DNA of 64,000 nucleotides. It comes from Rhodobacteraceae bacterium 63075 (GTDB lineage Bacteria; Pseudomonadota; Alphaproteobacteria; Rhodobacterales; Rhodobacteraceae). The stretch is from contig QVMW01000010.1 of assembly GCA_003417655.1 (NCBI GenBank), positions 1 to 64,000 on the forward strand, written 5' to 3'. The first letter of the stretch is position 1. The number at the start of each line of letters is the position of its first letter. Made by a program: the position numbers and the translations under genes. The notes beneath the pieces were generated by a model. The model made no database searches, was not told the origin of the DNA, and saw nothing but the letters and a program-made list of their open reading frames with translations. Positions 26,003 to 34,862 of the stretch are shown one piece after another.

Positions 26003-27226
26003 ATGACGACAATCACCGATCCTCAGAAGCAGGATGGATTTCGGCTATCCATGCTCATCAACGATACGCGGTATCGTTCACTCACCTTCCAAGGTATCGC
26101 GCTTCTCGCGCTCATCGTGGCGATCGCCTATCTTGGCAACAACCTGATGACCAACCTGCGCACCGCAGGGCTCAACATCTCCTTCGAGTTCCTGGGGACG
26201 CCCGCGGGCTACGACATCAACCAGACCCTGATCGACTATAACAGCCAGTCAACGAACCTGCGCGCGGCATGGGTTGGCGTGATCAATACCTTGCTGGTCG
26301 CCTTTCTCGCCTGCGCCACGGCGACGATCTTCGGGGTGATCGCGGGGGTTCTGCGCCTCTCGCCCAACTGGGTCGTGCGCAAGCTCATGGCGCTCTATGT
26401 CGAGATCTTCCGGAATGTGCCTGTGCTCATCTGGATCATCATCATCTACACGATCGTGACGGTGGTTCTGCCCGGCCCAAGGGGCTATCTCGGAGAGGAT
26501 CCCGAGCGGGAGATGCTGCTCGGGATGTTCGCCTTCACCAATCGCGGGGTCTATGTTCCGGCTCCGATCTCGGAAGCGGGCTCTGCCGTCGTCGTCGCTG
26601 TCTTCATCGCCTCCGTGATCGGCATTTTCGCCTACCGCAGATACGCAACGAAGCTGCTTTACGACACGGGCAAGCTCCTGCCGGTCGGCTGGCCGTCGCT
26701 CGCGATCCTGATCGTGCCGACCGTGCTCGTCTACTACATCATGGGGCAGCCCATCAGCCTCGACATGCCCGACCCGCTTGCCAACCGGTTCAACCTGAAG
26801 GGCGGCTTGCAGATCGGCGCGCCGCTCATCGCGCTCTGGTTCGCCCTGTCGATCTACACCGGCGCCTTCATCGCCGAGAACGTCCGCGCCGGGATCCTGG
26901 CCGTCTCCAAGGGTCAGACCGAAGCGGCAGCCGCGCTTGGCCTTAGGCCGCGGCGCATCATGGGGCTGGTGATCCTGCCGCAGGCCTTGCGGGTCATCAT
27001 TCCGCCGCTCATTTCCAACTATCTCAACATCACCAAGAACTCCTCGCTGGCGATCGCGGTCGGATACGCCGATATCACGGCCACGCTGGGCGGCATCACG
27101 CTGAACCAGACGGGCCGGGCGATCGAATGCGTGCTCTTGCTGATGCTGTTCTACCTGGTCATCTCGCTGCTCATCTCGGCGGGGATGAACGTCTACAACA
27201 ACGCCATGAAGCTGAAGGAGCGCTGA
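26003..27226 (+). CDS. bztB: Amino-acid ABC transporter permease BztB
   Basis: The 407-residue inner-membrane protein has the large form typical of BztB/AapQ, with a first membrane segment near residues 30-48, a periplasmic region, and the permease core with the EAA-type loop EAAAALGLRPRRIMGLVILPQALR near the C-terminus. It works with BztC as a heterodimer. It is three bases before bztC. Confidence 0.93.
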   Translation: MTTITDPQKQDGFRLSMLINDTRYRSLTFQGIALLALIVAIAYLGNNLMTNLRTAGLNISFEFLGTPAGYDINQTLIDYNSQSTNLRAAWVGVINTLLVAFLACATATIFGVIAGVLRLSPNWVVRKLMALYVEIFRNVPVLIWIIIIYTIVTVVLPGPRGYLGEDPEREMLLGMFAFTNRGVYVPAPISEAGSAVVVAVFIASVIGIFAYRRYATKLLYDTGKLLPVGWPSLAILIVPTVLVYYIMGQPISLDMPDPLANRFNLKGGLQIGAPLIALWFALSIYTGAFIAENVRAGILAVSKGQTEAAAALGLRPRRIMGLVILPQALRVIIPPLISNYLNITKNSSLAIAVGYADITATLGGITLNQTGRAIECVLLLMLFYLVISLLISAGMNVYNNAMKLKER

Positions 27227-27229
27227 GCC

Positions 27230-28528
27230 ATGTCTGACACGCATTCAGAATCCGTCGCCTACGTGCGCGAAAGCTTCATCGAGGAACAACCTGCGCCCAT
27301 CACCGCGGCAGGGCCGTTCAAATGGGTCAAGGACAACCTCTTTCCAACATGGCTCAACGGTCTGCTGACCATCGTGGCGCTCTACATCATCTACCAGCTC
27401 TTGGCGGGCTTCCTGCCCTGGTTCCTTGGCGGTGTCTGGACAACCGGCAGCCTGGCCGAGTGCCGCGAGGTGCTCCAGGGCGAGGTCGGGGCCTGCTTTT
27501 CGGTCCTGACCGACCGTTGGCACCAGCTTCTGTTCGGGTTCACATATCCCAGTGAATTCTACTGGCGGCCGACCCTTGCCTTCGTGCTGCTATTCGTCGC
27601 CCTGGCACCGGTGCTGTTCTTTGATCTGCCGCGCAAGATGCTCATCTTCACGGGGCTCTATCCCTTCATCGCCTTCTGGCTGATCTGGGGCGGAACAATC
27701 TTTGCCCCGCTGAGCGCGCTGCTGGGGTTTGTCGTCGGATATCTCGTCTATGAGAAGTTCGTCAAATCGAGCTTCGCCGCAGGCTTCTTCGGCGGGATCG
27801 TCGCCGCGATCGTGATCTGGACAGTGGGCGGTTGGTTGATCCCCGAAAACGCATCGGAAAACGCGATGTTGACCGCGGTCCCCAGCCGCGATCTTGGCGG
27901 CTTCATGCTCAACATGATGCTCGGCATCACATGTGTTTCGCTCTCGCTGCCGCTCGGCATCGCTCTGGCGCTGGGGCGGCAATCGCACCTGCCGCTCGTC
28001 AAGTGGATCTGCGTGGTCTTCATCGAGTTCGTGCGGGGCGTGCCACTGATCACGCTGCTCTTCGTTGCCAACGTGATGCTGGCCTACTTCTTCCCGCCGG
28101 GCTCGGGCGTCGATCTTTTCCTGCGGGTCGTGATCATGATCACGATGTTCGCCTCGGCCTATATCGCCGAAGTGATCCGGGGCGGTCTGGCCGCCTTGCC
28201 CAAGGGGCAGTATGAAGCGGGTGACAGTCTCGGGCTCGATTACCCACAGGCCATGCGCCTCATTATCCTGCCGCAAGCGCTGAAAATCTCCATTCCGGGG
28301 ATCGTCAATGTCGCGGTGGGCCTGTTCAAGGACACGACGCTCGTTTCGATCATCTCTATGTTCGACCTCGTCGGGATGATCCGCGGGCCGATCCTCGCTT
28401 CGACGGATTGGAACGGCGTCTACTGGGAGCTATTCCTCTTCGCCTCGGCGCTCTTCTTCGTCGTTTGCTACGGCATTTCGCAATATTCTCAGTGGCTCGA
28501 ACGCCGCCTCGAGACAGATCATCGCTAA
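27230..28528 (+). CDS. bztC: Amino-acid ABC transporter permease BztC
   Basis: The 432-residue second permease subunit has about eight to ten membrane segments and the cytoplasmic loop EAGDSLGLDYPQAMRLIILPQALK. The region FIEFVRGVPLITLLF is typical of amino-acid permeases. The length matches BztC/AapM. It lies between bztB (3 bases) and bztD (12 bases). Confidence 0.93.
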   Translation: MSDTHSESVAYVRESFIEEQPAPITAAGPFKWVKDNLFPTWLNGLLTIVALYIIYQLLAGFLPWFLGGVWTTGSLAECREVLQGEVGACFSVLTDRWHQLLFGFTYPSEFYWRPTLAFVLLFVALAPVLFFDLPRKMLIFTGLYPFIAFWLIWGGTIFAPLSALLGFVVGYLVYEKFVKSSFAAGFFGGIVAAIVIWTVGGWLIPENASENAMLTAVPSRDLGGFMLNMMLGITCVSLSLPLGIALALGRQSHLPLVKWICVVFIEFVRGVPLITLLFVANVMLAYFFPPGSGVDLFLRVVIMITMFASAYIAEVIRGGLAALPKGQYEAGDSLGLDYPQAMRLIILPQALKISIPGIVNVAVGLFKDTTLVSIISMFDLVGMIRGPILASTDWNGVYWELFLFASALFFVVCYGISQYSQWLERRLETDHR

Positions 28529-28540
28529 GGAGGCCAGACC

Positions 28541-29308
28541 ATGGCTGAACAAACACAAATGAAAGTCAGCGACGAAGTCGCGATCGAGATCACCAACATG
28601 AACAAGTGGTTCGGGGCGTTTCACGTTCTGCGTGATATTGACCTGACCGTCTACCAGGGCGAGCGGATCGTGATCTGCGGCCCCTCCGGCTCGGGCAAGT
28701 CCACGCTCATCCGCTGCATCAACGCGCTCGAGGAGCACCAGCAGGGCACGATCACGGTGGATGGCACGTTGCTCGGCTCGGACCTCAAGAATATCGACAA
28801 GATCCGCTCGGAAGTGGGCATGTGCTTCCAGCACTTCAATCTCTTCCCGCATCTCACCATTCTCGAGAACTGCACCTTGGCTCCGATCTGGGTGCGCAAG
28901 ACGCCGAAGAAGGAAGCCGAGGAAACGGCGATGCATTTCCTCGAGAAGGTCAAGATCCCCGACCAGGCGGACAAGTATCCCGGCCAGCTCTCGGGTGGGC
29001 AGCAGCAGCGGGTGGCGATTGCGCGCTCGCTGTGCATGCGGCCGCGTATCATGCTCTTCGACGAGCCGACATCGGCGCTTGACCCGGAGATGATCAAGGA
29101 AGTGCTCGATACGATGATCGAGCTTGCCGAAGAGGGCATGACGATGCTTTGCGTGACCCACGAGATGGGCTTTGCCCGCCAAGTGGCCAACCGGGTCATC
29201 TTCATGGACCAGGGTCAGATCGTCGAACAGAACGAGCCGGAGGCCTTCTTCAACACGCCGCAGAACGACCGCACCAAGCTGTTCCTCAGCCAGATCCTTG
29301 GTCACTGA
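28541..29308 (+). CDS. bztD: Amino-acid ABC transporter ATPase BztD
   Basis: The 255-residue ATPase energises the BztBC permease. Walker [10 protein letters not shown] (about residues 47-55), signature LSGGQQQR, Walker [13 protein letters not shown] and the H-loop CVTHEMGF are complete. AAGGAGG lies before the ATG. A strong terminator follows. Confidence 0.95.
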   Translation: MAEQTQMKVSDEVAIEITNMNKWFGAFHVLRDIDLTVYQGERIVICGPSGSGKSTLIRCINALEEHQQGTITVDGTLLGSDLKNIDKIRSEVGMCFQHFNLFPHLTILENCTLAPIWVRKTPKKEAEETAMHFLEKVKIPDQADKYPGQLSGGQQQRVAIARSLCMRPRIMLFDEPTSALDPEMIKEVLDTMIELAEEGMTMLCVTHEMGFARQVANRVIFMDQGQIVEQNEPEAFFNTPQNDRTKLFLSQILGH

Positions 29309-29330
29309 GACAACTCTGCCGACAATCGCG

Positions 29331-29357
29331 AAGGCCGCCCCCACGAGGCGGCCTTTT
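29331..29357. terminator. Bidirectional terminator between bztD and purK
   Basis: A 9-bp stem (29331-29339 with 29347-29355) is flanked by AA on the left and TTTT on the right, between two converging genes. Confidence 0.85.
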
Positions 29358-30427
29358 CATGTCCTGGTGACGTGGTTGACGTGGCCCATCTTGCGGCCGG
29401 GTTTCGCTTCGGCCTTCCCGTAAAGGTGCAGCGCAGCCCCCGAGAGCGCGGCAAGCTCCGGCACGCGGTCCATGTCGGTACCGATCAGGTTTTCCATCAC
29501 GACGTCGCTATGGCGCTTGCCGTCGCCGAGCGGCCAGCCCGCAACGGCGCGGATATGCTGCTCGAACTGGTCGACCGCGCAGCCCTGCTGGGTCCAGTGG
29601 CCGGAATTGTGCACGCGCGGAGCGATCTCGTTGACGATAAGCCCCTCGGGGGTGATGAAAAGCTCGACACCCATGACGCCGACATACTCCAGCGCGTTGA
29701 GGATCTGCGCCGCCAGCAGCACGGCATCGGTCCGCAGGTTGGCCGGAATCTGAGCCGGAACGGTCGTCGTCCGCAAAATCCCGTCCTCGTGAACATTCTC
29801 ACCCGGATCGAAGCAGGCCACGTCGCCGGATGGATTGCGCGCGGCGATGATCGAGATTTCTTTGGAGAAGTCGATGAAGCCTTCGAGCACTGAGGGCGCA
29901 TCGGCCATTTCGGCCCAGGCTTCGGGAATGTCGGTCTCGGTCTTGAGCCGGGCCTGCCCCTTGCCGTCATAGCCGAAGCGGCAGGTCTTGAGGATGGCGG
30001 GGAGGCCGATCTGCGAGGCGGCGGCGCGCAGGGCATCTTCCGAGGTGACGGAGGCATAGGGGGCCGTCTTCAGGCCAAGACCTGTGAGAAAGTCCTTCTC
30101 GACGATCCTGTCCTGGCTGACGCGGAGCGCCTCACGGCTCGGATGGATCGGGCGGATGGCCTCCAGCGTGTCGAGCGCGGAGGTGGGAATGTTCTCGAAT
30201 TCGTAGGTGATCACATCGACGCTTCGGGCGAATTTTTTGAGCGCCTCGGTATCGCTGTAGTCGGCCTGCAAATGGCAGTTTGCCACGTGGCTGGCTGGAC
30301 AATCTCCGCCCGGCTCGAAGATACAAGTCTTGAAGCCAAGCCTCGATGCGGCCACCGAAAGCATCCGCCCGAGCTGACCGCCGCCGAGTATGCCGATCGT
30401 CGCGCCTTGCGGGAGTGGGTCAGTCAT
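29357..30427 (-). CDS. purK: 5-(carboxyamino)imidazole ribonucleotide synthase
   Basis: PurK (356 residues) carboxylates AIR to N5-CAIR with ATP and bicarbonate in purine synthesis. The ATP-grasp fold shows [12 protein letters not shown] at the N-terminus, [12 protein letters not shown], and the metal-binding [14 protein letters not shown]. The frame is open to 30622, but [17 protein letters not shown] at 30427 is the family start. The gene overlaps the end of purE by eight bases. Confidence 0.96.
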   Translation of the reverse strand: MTDPLPQGATIGILGGGQLGRMLSVAASRLGFKTCIFEPGGDCPASHVANCHLQADYSDTEALKKFARSVDVITYEFENIPTSALDTLEAIRPIHPSREALRVSQDRIVEKDFLTGLGLKTAPYASVTSEDALRAAASQIGLPAILKTCRFGYDGKGQARLKTETDIPEAWAEMADAPSVLEGFIDFSKEISIIAARNPSGDVACFDPGENVHEDGILRTTTVPAQIPANLRTDAVLLAAQILNALEYVGVMGVELFITPEGLIVNEIAPRVHNSGHWTQQGCAVDQFEQHIRAVAGWPLGDGKRHSDVVMENLIGTDMDRVPELAALSGAALHLYGKAEAKPGRKMGHVNHVTRT

Positions 30428-30905
30428 CGCTGGGGGTCTCCGGGATGGATTGCGACAGCGCCGCGCGCCAGGCGTCGAGCCGTTCGGCCAGAGCCGCGTC
30501 CTGCAAGGCCAGGATACCGGCTGCCATGAGCCCCGCATTCGCGGCTCCCGCCGCGCCGATGGCCATGGTGGCCACGGGGTAGCCCTTCGGCATCTGGACG
30601 ATCGAATAGAGGCTGTCGACACCGGAGAGCGCGCGGGTCTGAACCGGCACGCCGATCACGGGGATGCGCGTCTTGGAGGCCATCATGCCGGGCAGATGCG
30701 CCGCGCCGCCGGCCCCGGCGATGATCACGTCAAGGCCGCGCGCTGCCGCCTCCTTGCCATAGCTCCAGAGCCTGTCGGGCGTGCGATGGGCCGACACGAT
30801 GCGCGCCTCGTAGGCGATGCCGAGCTCATCGAGTATATCCGCGGCCTCTTTCATCGTCGGCCAGTCGGACTGGCTGCCCATGATGATTCCGACTTTCACG
30901 CTCAT
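30420..30905 (-). CDS. purE: N5-carboxyaminoimidazole ribonucleotide mutase
   Basis: PurE class I (161 residues) converts N5-CAIR to CAIR, the step after Pur[14 protein letters not shown] and SAHRTPDR with the catalytic histidine, and [12 protein letters not shown], are intact. The start at 30905 follows GTGAGGACAGCA. The eight-base overlap with purK indicates translational coupling. Confidence 0.97.
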   Translation of the reverse strand: MSVKVGIIMGSQSDWPTMKEAADILDELGIAYEARIVSAHRTPDRLWSYGKEAAARGLDVIIAGAGGAAHLPGMMASKTRIPVIGVPVQTRALSGVDSLYSIVQMPKGYPVATMAIGAAGAANAGLMAAGILALQDAALAERLDAWRAALSQSIPETPSDD

Positions 30906-30953
30906 TGCTGTCCTCACCTTTGCCGAAGCGCGCACTATAAGCGCTTTGGTTCG

Positions 30954-31178
30954 CTACGCAATGATGTCGGGTGTGAGTCTGTCCTCGATCCGGGAGATCT
31001 TGTCTTTCAGCGCCAGCTTTTGCTTCTTGAGCCGCCGGATCGTGAGCTGGTCGGAGGTGCTGCGCTCCTGCAACGCCTGAATAGCTTCGTCGAGATCCCG
31101 GTGTTCGCGCTTGAAGACCTCCAGCTCGAGGCGCAGCACGTCTTCGGTTTTCATCTCGATGTCATGAGGTGCGTTCAT
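30954..31178 (-). CDS. DUF465 (YdcH-like) small coiled-coil protein
   Basis: The 74-residue protein belongs to the DUF465 family: a short helical hairpin with KREHRDLDEAI and the basic IRRLKKQKLALKDKI segment. Function is unknown; members are abundant in alphaproteobacteria. The start MNAPHDIEMK at 31178 is chosen over longer frames. It is 48 bases upstream of purE in the same direction. Confidence 0.85.
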   Translation of the reverse strand: MNAPHDIEMKTEDVLRLELEVFKREHRDLDEAIQALQERSTSDQLTIRRLKKQKLALKDKISRIEDRLTPDIIA

Positions 31179-31243
31179 GCGCGGCTCGATTCCATTTTCT
31201 GGATAAATGCCAAGATACTGGAAAACGGAAACTTCGCAAAGCT

Positions 31244-31272
31244 CTTGCAGCCCTTGCCGCGCTTTCCCATAT
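31244..31272 (+). promoter_or_regulatory. Heat-shock (sigma32-type) promoter of the hsp20 gene
   Basis: CTTGCA (31244-31249), a 16-base spacer and CCCATAT (31266-31272) fit the sigma32 pattern CTTGAA / CCCCATNT. The leader that follows can sequester the ribosome binding site: 31302-31308 pairs with 31332-31338 over seven pairs, two of them G-U. Confidence 0.55.
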
Positions 31273-31339
31273 TGATGGTGCGCGGTCGCCGGAACGGGGC
31301 CGCGCGCCACACTGTCGCTTGCAATAAAAAGGGCGTGTC

Positions 31340-31753
31340 ATGAGCAAACTTTCCCTGGGGTCCACCCCCTATCTACTTGGTTTCGAGCAGCTCGAACGGC
31401 TCCTCGAACGCAATGCCAAATCGGGCAATGAAGGCTATCCGCCTTTCAACATCGAACAGACTTCGCAGAATTCCTACAGGATAACGCTGGCCGTCGCCGG
31501 CTTTGCCGAGAGCGACCTTTCGATCACGGTCGAGGACAAGCAGCTGGTGATCCGGGGGCGGCAGAGCGAAGAGACGGGTGACCGCGTCTTCCTGCATCGC
31601 GGGATCGCGGCGCGCCAGTTCCAGCGTTCTTTCGTCCTGGCCGACGGTGTCGAGGTCGGAGAGGCGATCATGGAGAACGGGCTGTTGCATGTCGATCTGA
31701 CCCGCGCAGAGCCCGAGACGATCGTTCAGACAGTCAAGATCAGGAAAGGGTGA
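31340..31753 (+). CDS. Small heat-shock protein, Hsp20/alpha-crystallin family
   Basis: The 137-residue chaperone holds unfolding proteins for later refolding. The N-terminal SLGSTPYLLGFEQLERLLERN segment is typical of IbpA-like proteins, the alpha-crystallin domain runs from about residue 35 to 128, and an I-x-I-like end (VKIRK) is present. AAGGGCG precedes the ATG and may be masked by leader pairing. The DUF1150 gene follows after four bases. Confidence 0.93.
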   Translation: MSKLSLGSTPYLLGFEQLERLLERNAKSGNEGYPPFNIEQTSQNSYRITLAVAGFAESDLSITVEDKQLVIRGRQSEETGDRVFLHRGIAARQFQRSFVLADGVEVGEAIMENGLLHVDLTRAEPETIVQTVKIRKG

Positions 31754-31757
31754 CATC

Positions 31758-31985
31758 ATGGACACACCGTTCGAATTCAAACAAGAGACAGACCGTCCGA
31801 TCGTCTATGTCCGTGCCGTGGCCGCAGATGATCTTCCCGAGGAGGTGCGCTCCCAGCTCATGGGCGCGGAGAGGGTCTACGCGGTGCACGACTCCTCCGG
31901 CGAGCGGCTCGCGCTCGTCAAGGACCGCAACATGGCCTTCGTTCTGGCGCGGCAGAACAACCTCGCGCCGGTGGCCGTTCACTGA
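31758..31985 (+). CDS. DUF1150 family protein
   Basis: The 75-residue protein matches DUF1150, a small alphaproteobacterial family of unknown function commonly found behind hsp20 genes. Its segments RPIVYVRAV, LPEEVRSQL and LYAVHD-like (VYAVHDSSGERLALVKDR) fit the family. It lies four bases after hsp20, so it should be heat-induced with it. Confidence 0.85.
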   Translation: MDTPFEFKQETDRPIVYVRAVAADDLPEEVRSQLMGAERVYAVHDSSGERLALVKDRNMAFVLARQNNLAPVAVH

Positions 31986-32003
31986 AGTGGGCTGCCGGCT
32001 AGC

Positions 32004-32687
32004 CTAGTGGCCCGAGCGGGGCCACAGGCCATAGCGCGCTGTCAGATAATCGAGGCATGCGGTGTTCGATGCCGCGCGGGTGCGCCCGTTCAGGTGCGCG
32101 TCTTGCAGCGGCGCGGCGGCGCTTTGCGGCGCAACGTGCGCGCGCGCTTCCGGAGCCGCGACGATCGGCACCCGGGCGAGGGCGAGATGGGCAGAGATCC
32201 AGATATCGTCGACGCCGAAGGCTTCGCGCGGCGGATCGAGGATGTCGTCTCCGAGCAGAGGGGGCTCGAGAAGCACCCCCGCGAAGCCTTGGGCGATGAG
32301 ATCGTAAGGCGGCTGCGCTACGCGGCGCAGGCGTTTCACGCTGTAGGGATGCGCCGAGACGGCTGTGCCCGGACGTCGTGCCGCGAAGAGCTTTCCGGCC
32401 CAGTCAGGCGCATAGAGACAATCGTCGTCGCAGATCACCACATCGCCGCGCGTGCCCGCTTCGAGCGCGCCGAGCAGCTTGGTCGCCGGCCCGTAATCGC
32501 GCGGGGTGCGGTGAACCGTGACCCCCTCGGGCAGCGCGGGCAGCGTGACGGGGCCGGGAAACCGGGCGTAGCTCTGCGGGATTTGCAGCATGACGGTCGC
32601 GGCTATCGACTGCGCCAAAAGGCTTTCAAGCACGGGGCCAAGCTGGTCGAACCGTGGCGGAATGGATGTCAGCGAGATCGTTGTCAT
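32004..32687 (-). CDS. Small glycosyltransferase-like protein
   Basis: The 227-residue protein looks like a GT-A-fold glycosyltransferase: an N-terminal TTISLTSIPPRF strand, the RDYGPATKLLGAL segment, and a DDD motif (residues 87-89, VVICDDDCLYAPDW) that would hold the metal and nucleotide sugar, followed by GVDDIWISAHL. There is no membrane segment. Acceptor and sugar are unknown. It lies 127 bases downstream of the sat/cysC gene on the same strand. The open frame reaches 32747, but the start at 32687 gives the natural N-terminus. Confidence 0.7.
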   Translation of the reverse strand: MTTISLTSIPPRFDQLGPVLESLLAQSIAATVMLQIPQSYARFPGPVTLPALPEGVTVHRTPRDYGPATKLLGALEAGTRGDVVICDDDCLYAPDWAGKLFAARRPGTAVSAHPYSVKRLRRVAQPPYDLIAQGFAGVLLEPPLLGDDILDPPREAFGVDDIWISAHLALARVPIVAAPEARAHVAPQSAAAPLQDAHLNGRTRAASNTACLDYLTARYGLWPRSGH

Positions 32688-32813
32688 GTCTCGTGGCCTG
32701 ACGCGGCGGTCTGCTCGCGATTTCCCCGCGCCATGCGGCGAAGCCAAGACGCGGCCCGGAAGAGGCTACCCCGAGATCGGTCCGGGGCAGCCTCAGATAC
32801 TGTCGCCGATCGC

Positions 32814-34529
32814 TTAATGCGCAGCAATGAGCCCGAGGCTTTCGAGCTTCAGGATCACCTGATGCGCGCAGTTGTCGACGTCGACATTCTCCGTTTCGAC
32901 ACGCAGTTCGGGGTTTTCCGGCACATCGTAGGGGTCTGAGATGCCCGTAAACTCCTTGATCTTGCCCTCACGCGCCAGCTTGTAGAGGCCCTTGCGGTCA
33001 CGGCGTTCACATTCTTCGATAGAGGTCGCGACATGCACCTCGACGAAGGCGCCGAAGGCTTCGACATCTTCGCGCACGGCGCGGCGGGTGGCGGCATAGG
33101 GGGCGATGGGCGCGCAGATGGCAATACCACCGTTCTTCGTGATCTCGGAGGCCACGTAGCCGATCCGGCGGATGTTGAGATCGCGGTGTTCTTTCGAGAA
33201 GCCAAGCTCCGAGCTCAGGTTCTTGCGGACGATGTCGCCATCGAGAAGCGTGACAGGCCTGCCGCCCATTTCCATGAGCTTGACCATGAGGGCGTTGGCG
33301 ATCGTGGATTTTCCCGAGCCGGAGAAGCCCGTGAAGAAGACCGTGAACCCCTGCTCGGCGCGCGGCGGGGAGGTGCGGCGCAACTCCTGCACGACTTCCG
33401 GGAACGAGAACCATTCGGGGATTTCCAGCCCTTCGCGCAGGCGGCGGCGCAGCTCGGTGCCGGAGATGTTGAGGATGGTGACATCGTCCTTGTCGGTGAT
33501 CTCGTCCATCGGCTCGTATTGTGCACGTTCCTGGACCCAGACCATGTGTTTGAAGTCGACCATCTCGATGCCCATCTCCTCCTCGTGCTCGCGGAAGAGC
33601 TCCTGCGCGTCATAGGGGCCGTAGAAGTCGTCCCCGGCGGAGTTCTTGCCTGGGCCTGCGTGATCACGGCCGACGATGAAATGCGTGCATCCGTGGTTCT
33701 TGCGAATGAGGCCGTGCCAGACGGCCTCACGCGGGCCGGCCATGCGCATGGCGAGATTGAGCAGGCTCATCGTGGTCGTCGAGCCGGGATATTTGTCGAG
33801 CACGGCCTCGTAGCAGCGCACGCGCGTGAAGTGATCCACGTCGCCCGGCTTCGTGAGCCCGACGATCGGATGGATGAGCAGGTTGGCCTGGGCTTCCTTC
33901 GCAGCGCGGAAAGTCAGCTCCTGATGCGCGCGGTGCAGCGGATTGCGCGTCTGGAAGGCCACCACGCGGCGCCAGCCGAGCTTGCGGAAATAGGCGCGCA
34001 ACTCGTTGGGCGTATCGCGACGGGCCCGGAAATCGTAGTGCACGGGCGGCTGGATGCCCGTGATGGGTCCGCCAAGATAGACCTTTCCGGCCTGGTTGTG
34101 CAGGTAGTTGACCGCCGGATGCGCCGCGTCATCCGCGCCGAAGACCTTCTCGGCCTCGCGGGCCTTGTCGGGTGTCCAGCGGTCGGTCACTGTCATCGTT
34201 GCCAGGATGACACCTTCCTGGTCACGCAGGGCGATGTCCTGTCCGACCTCAAGGGAGTCTGCGAATTCTTCGCTGACATCGAGCGTGATCGGCATCGGCC
34301 AGAGCGTGCCGTCCGAAAGGCGCATATTCTCGACGACATTGTCGTAGTCGTCTTCCGAGAGAAATCCCTTCAGCGGGCTGAAACCACCGTTCATCAGAAG
34401 CTCGAGGTCGCAGATCTGCCGCGGCGTGAGATCATGGCTCACGAGGTCGGCGGCCTCGGTTTTCAGCTTCTGAGCGCTCTCGTAAGAGACATAAAGCTCG
34501 GGGATCGGTGTGAGGTTTGAGGCAAACAT
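32814..34529 (-). CDS. sat/cysC: Bifunctional sulfate adenylyltransferase / adenylylsulfate kinase
   Basis: The 571-residue protein makes APS from sulfate and ATP and then phosphorylates it to PAPS. The N-terminal ATP sulfurylase (about residues 1-390) is of the archaeal/dissimilatory-like homomeric type with QTRNPLHRAHQE and GRDHAGPGKNSAG. The C-terminal APS kinase (about 395-571) has the P-loop GFSGSGKST, the DGD motif and LNIRRIGYV. This one-protein form replaces CysDN plus CysC. The chosen start at 34529 (MFASNLTPIPEL) begins the family; the longer frame to 34799 is not plausible. Confidence 0.94.
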   Translation of the reverse strand: MFASNLTPIPELYVSYESAQKLKTEAADLVSHDLTPRQICDLELLMNGGFSPLKGFLSEDDYDNVVENMRLSDGTLWPMPITLDVSEEFADSLEVGQDIALRDQEGVILATMTVTDRWTPDKAREAEKVFGADDAAHPAVNYLHNQAGKVYLGGPITGIQPPVHYDFRARRDTPNELRAYFRKLGWRRVVAFQTRNPLHRAHQELTFRAAKEAQANLLIHPIVGLTKPGDVDHFTRVRCYEAVLDKYPGSTTTMSLLNLAMRMAGPREAVWHGLIRKNHGCTHFIVGRDHAGPGKNSAGDDFYGPYDAQELFREHEEEMGIEMVDFKHMVWVQERAQYEPMDEITDKDDVTILNISGTELRRRLREGLEIPEWFSFPEVVQELRRTSPPRAEQGFTVFFTGFSGSGKSTIANALMVKLMEMGGRPVTLLDGDIVRKNLSSELGFSKEHRDLNIRRIGYVASEITKNGGIAICAPIAPYAATRRAVREDVEAFGAFVEVHVATSIEECERRDRKGLYKLAREGKIKEFTGISDPYDVPENPELRVETENVDVDNCAHQVILKLESLGLIAAH

Positions 34530-34862
34530 GAGGTCTCTCGATACTGATTGGCGGCTTGGCCGCTCGGTTTTCATGGCGCCTGCTACGACGATTGTCCGGC
34601 GCATTTCAAGCGCGAGCCGGCCCTCCGCGCAGAAAATCGCACCAATTGAGTCTTTTGAGACGCGGATCGCGGTCGTGAAGCTGTCCAAGTGCCTCGCGGA
34701 GGCTTCTGCGTGTCCCGCCCATATACCTTGCGACGCGGCGTTACCGCAAAGCGCCGATTGCCTTTCGTGTCGGAGCGGTGGCACATTCGCGTCAAACACG
34801 GCAAGTTCAAATCAATCGGCGGCCAGCGAGACGCCGCGACAACCACAACGAAGGACCATGTG
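34530..34862. promoter_or_regulatory. Divergent intergenic region sat/cysC - pimF-like
   Basis: This 333-base region must hold promoters for genes leaving in both directions. I see no gene. TTGCG (about 34729) and CGCAA (about 34747) are complementary and could form a small hairpin. I find no clear sigma70 pair or known riboswitch. Confidence 0.4.

Noticed and set aside
34530-34799. N-terminal extension of the sat/cysC frame
   Set aside because: It covers the divergent promoter region and has no similarity to ATP sulfurylase, which begins at 34529.
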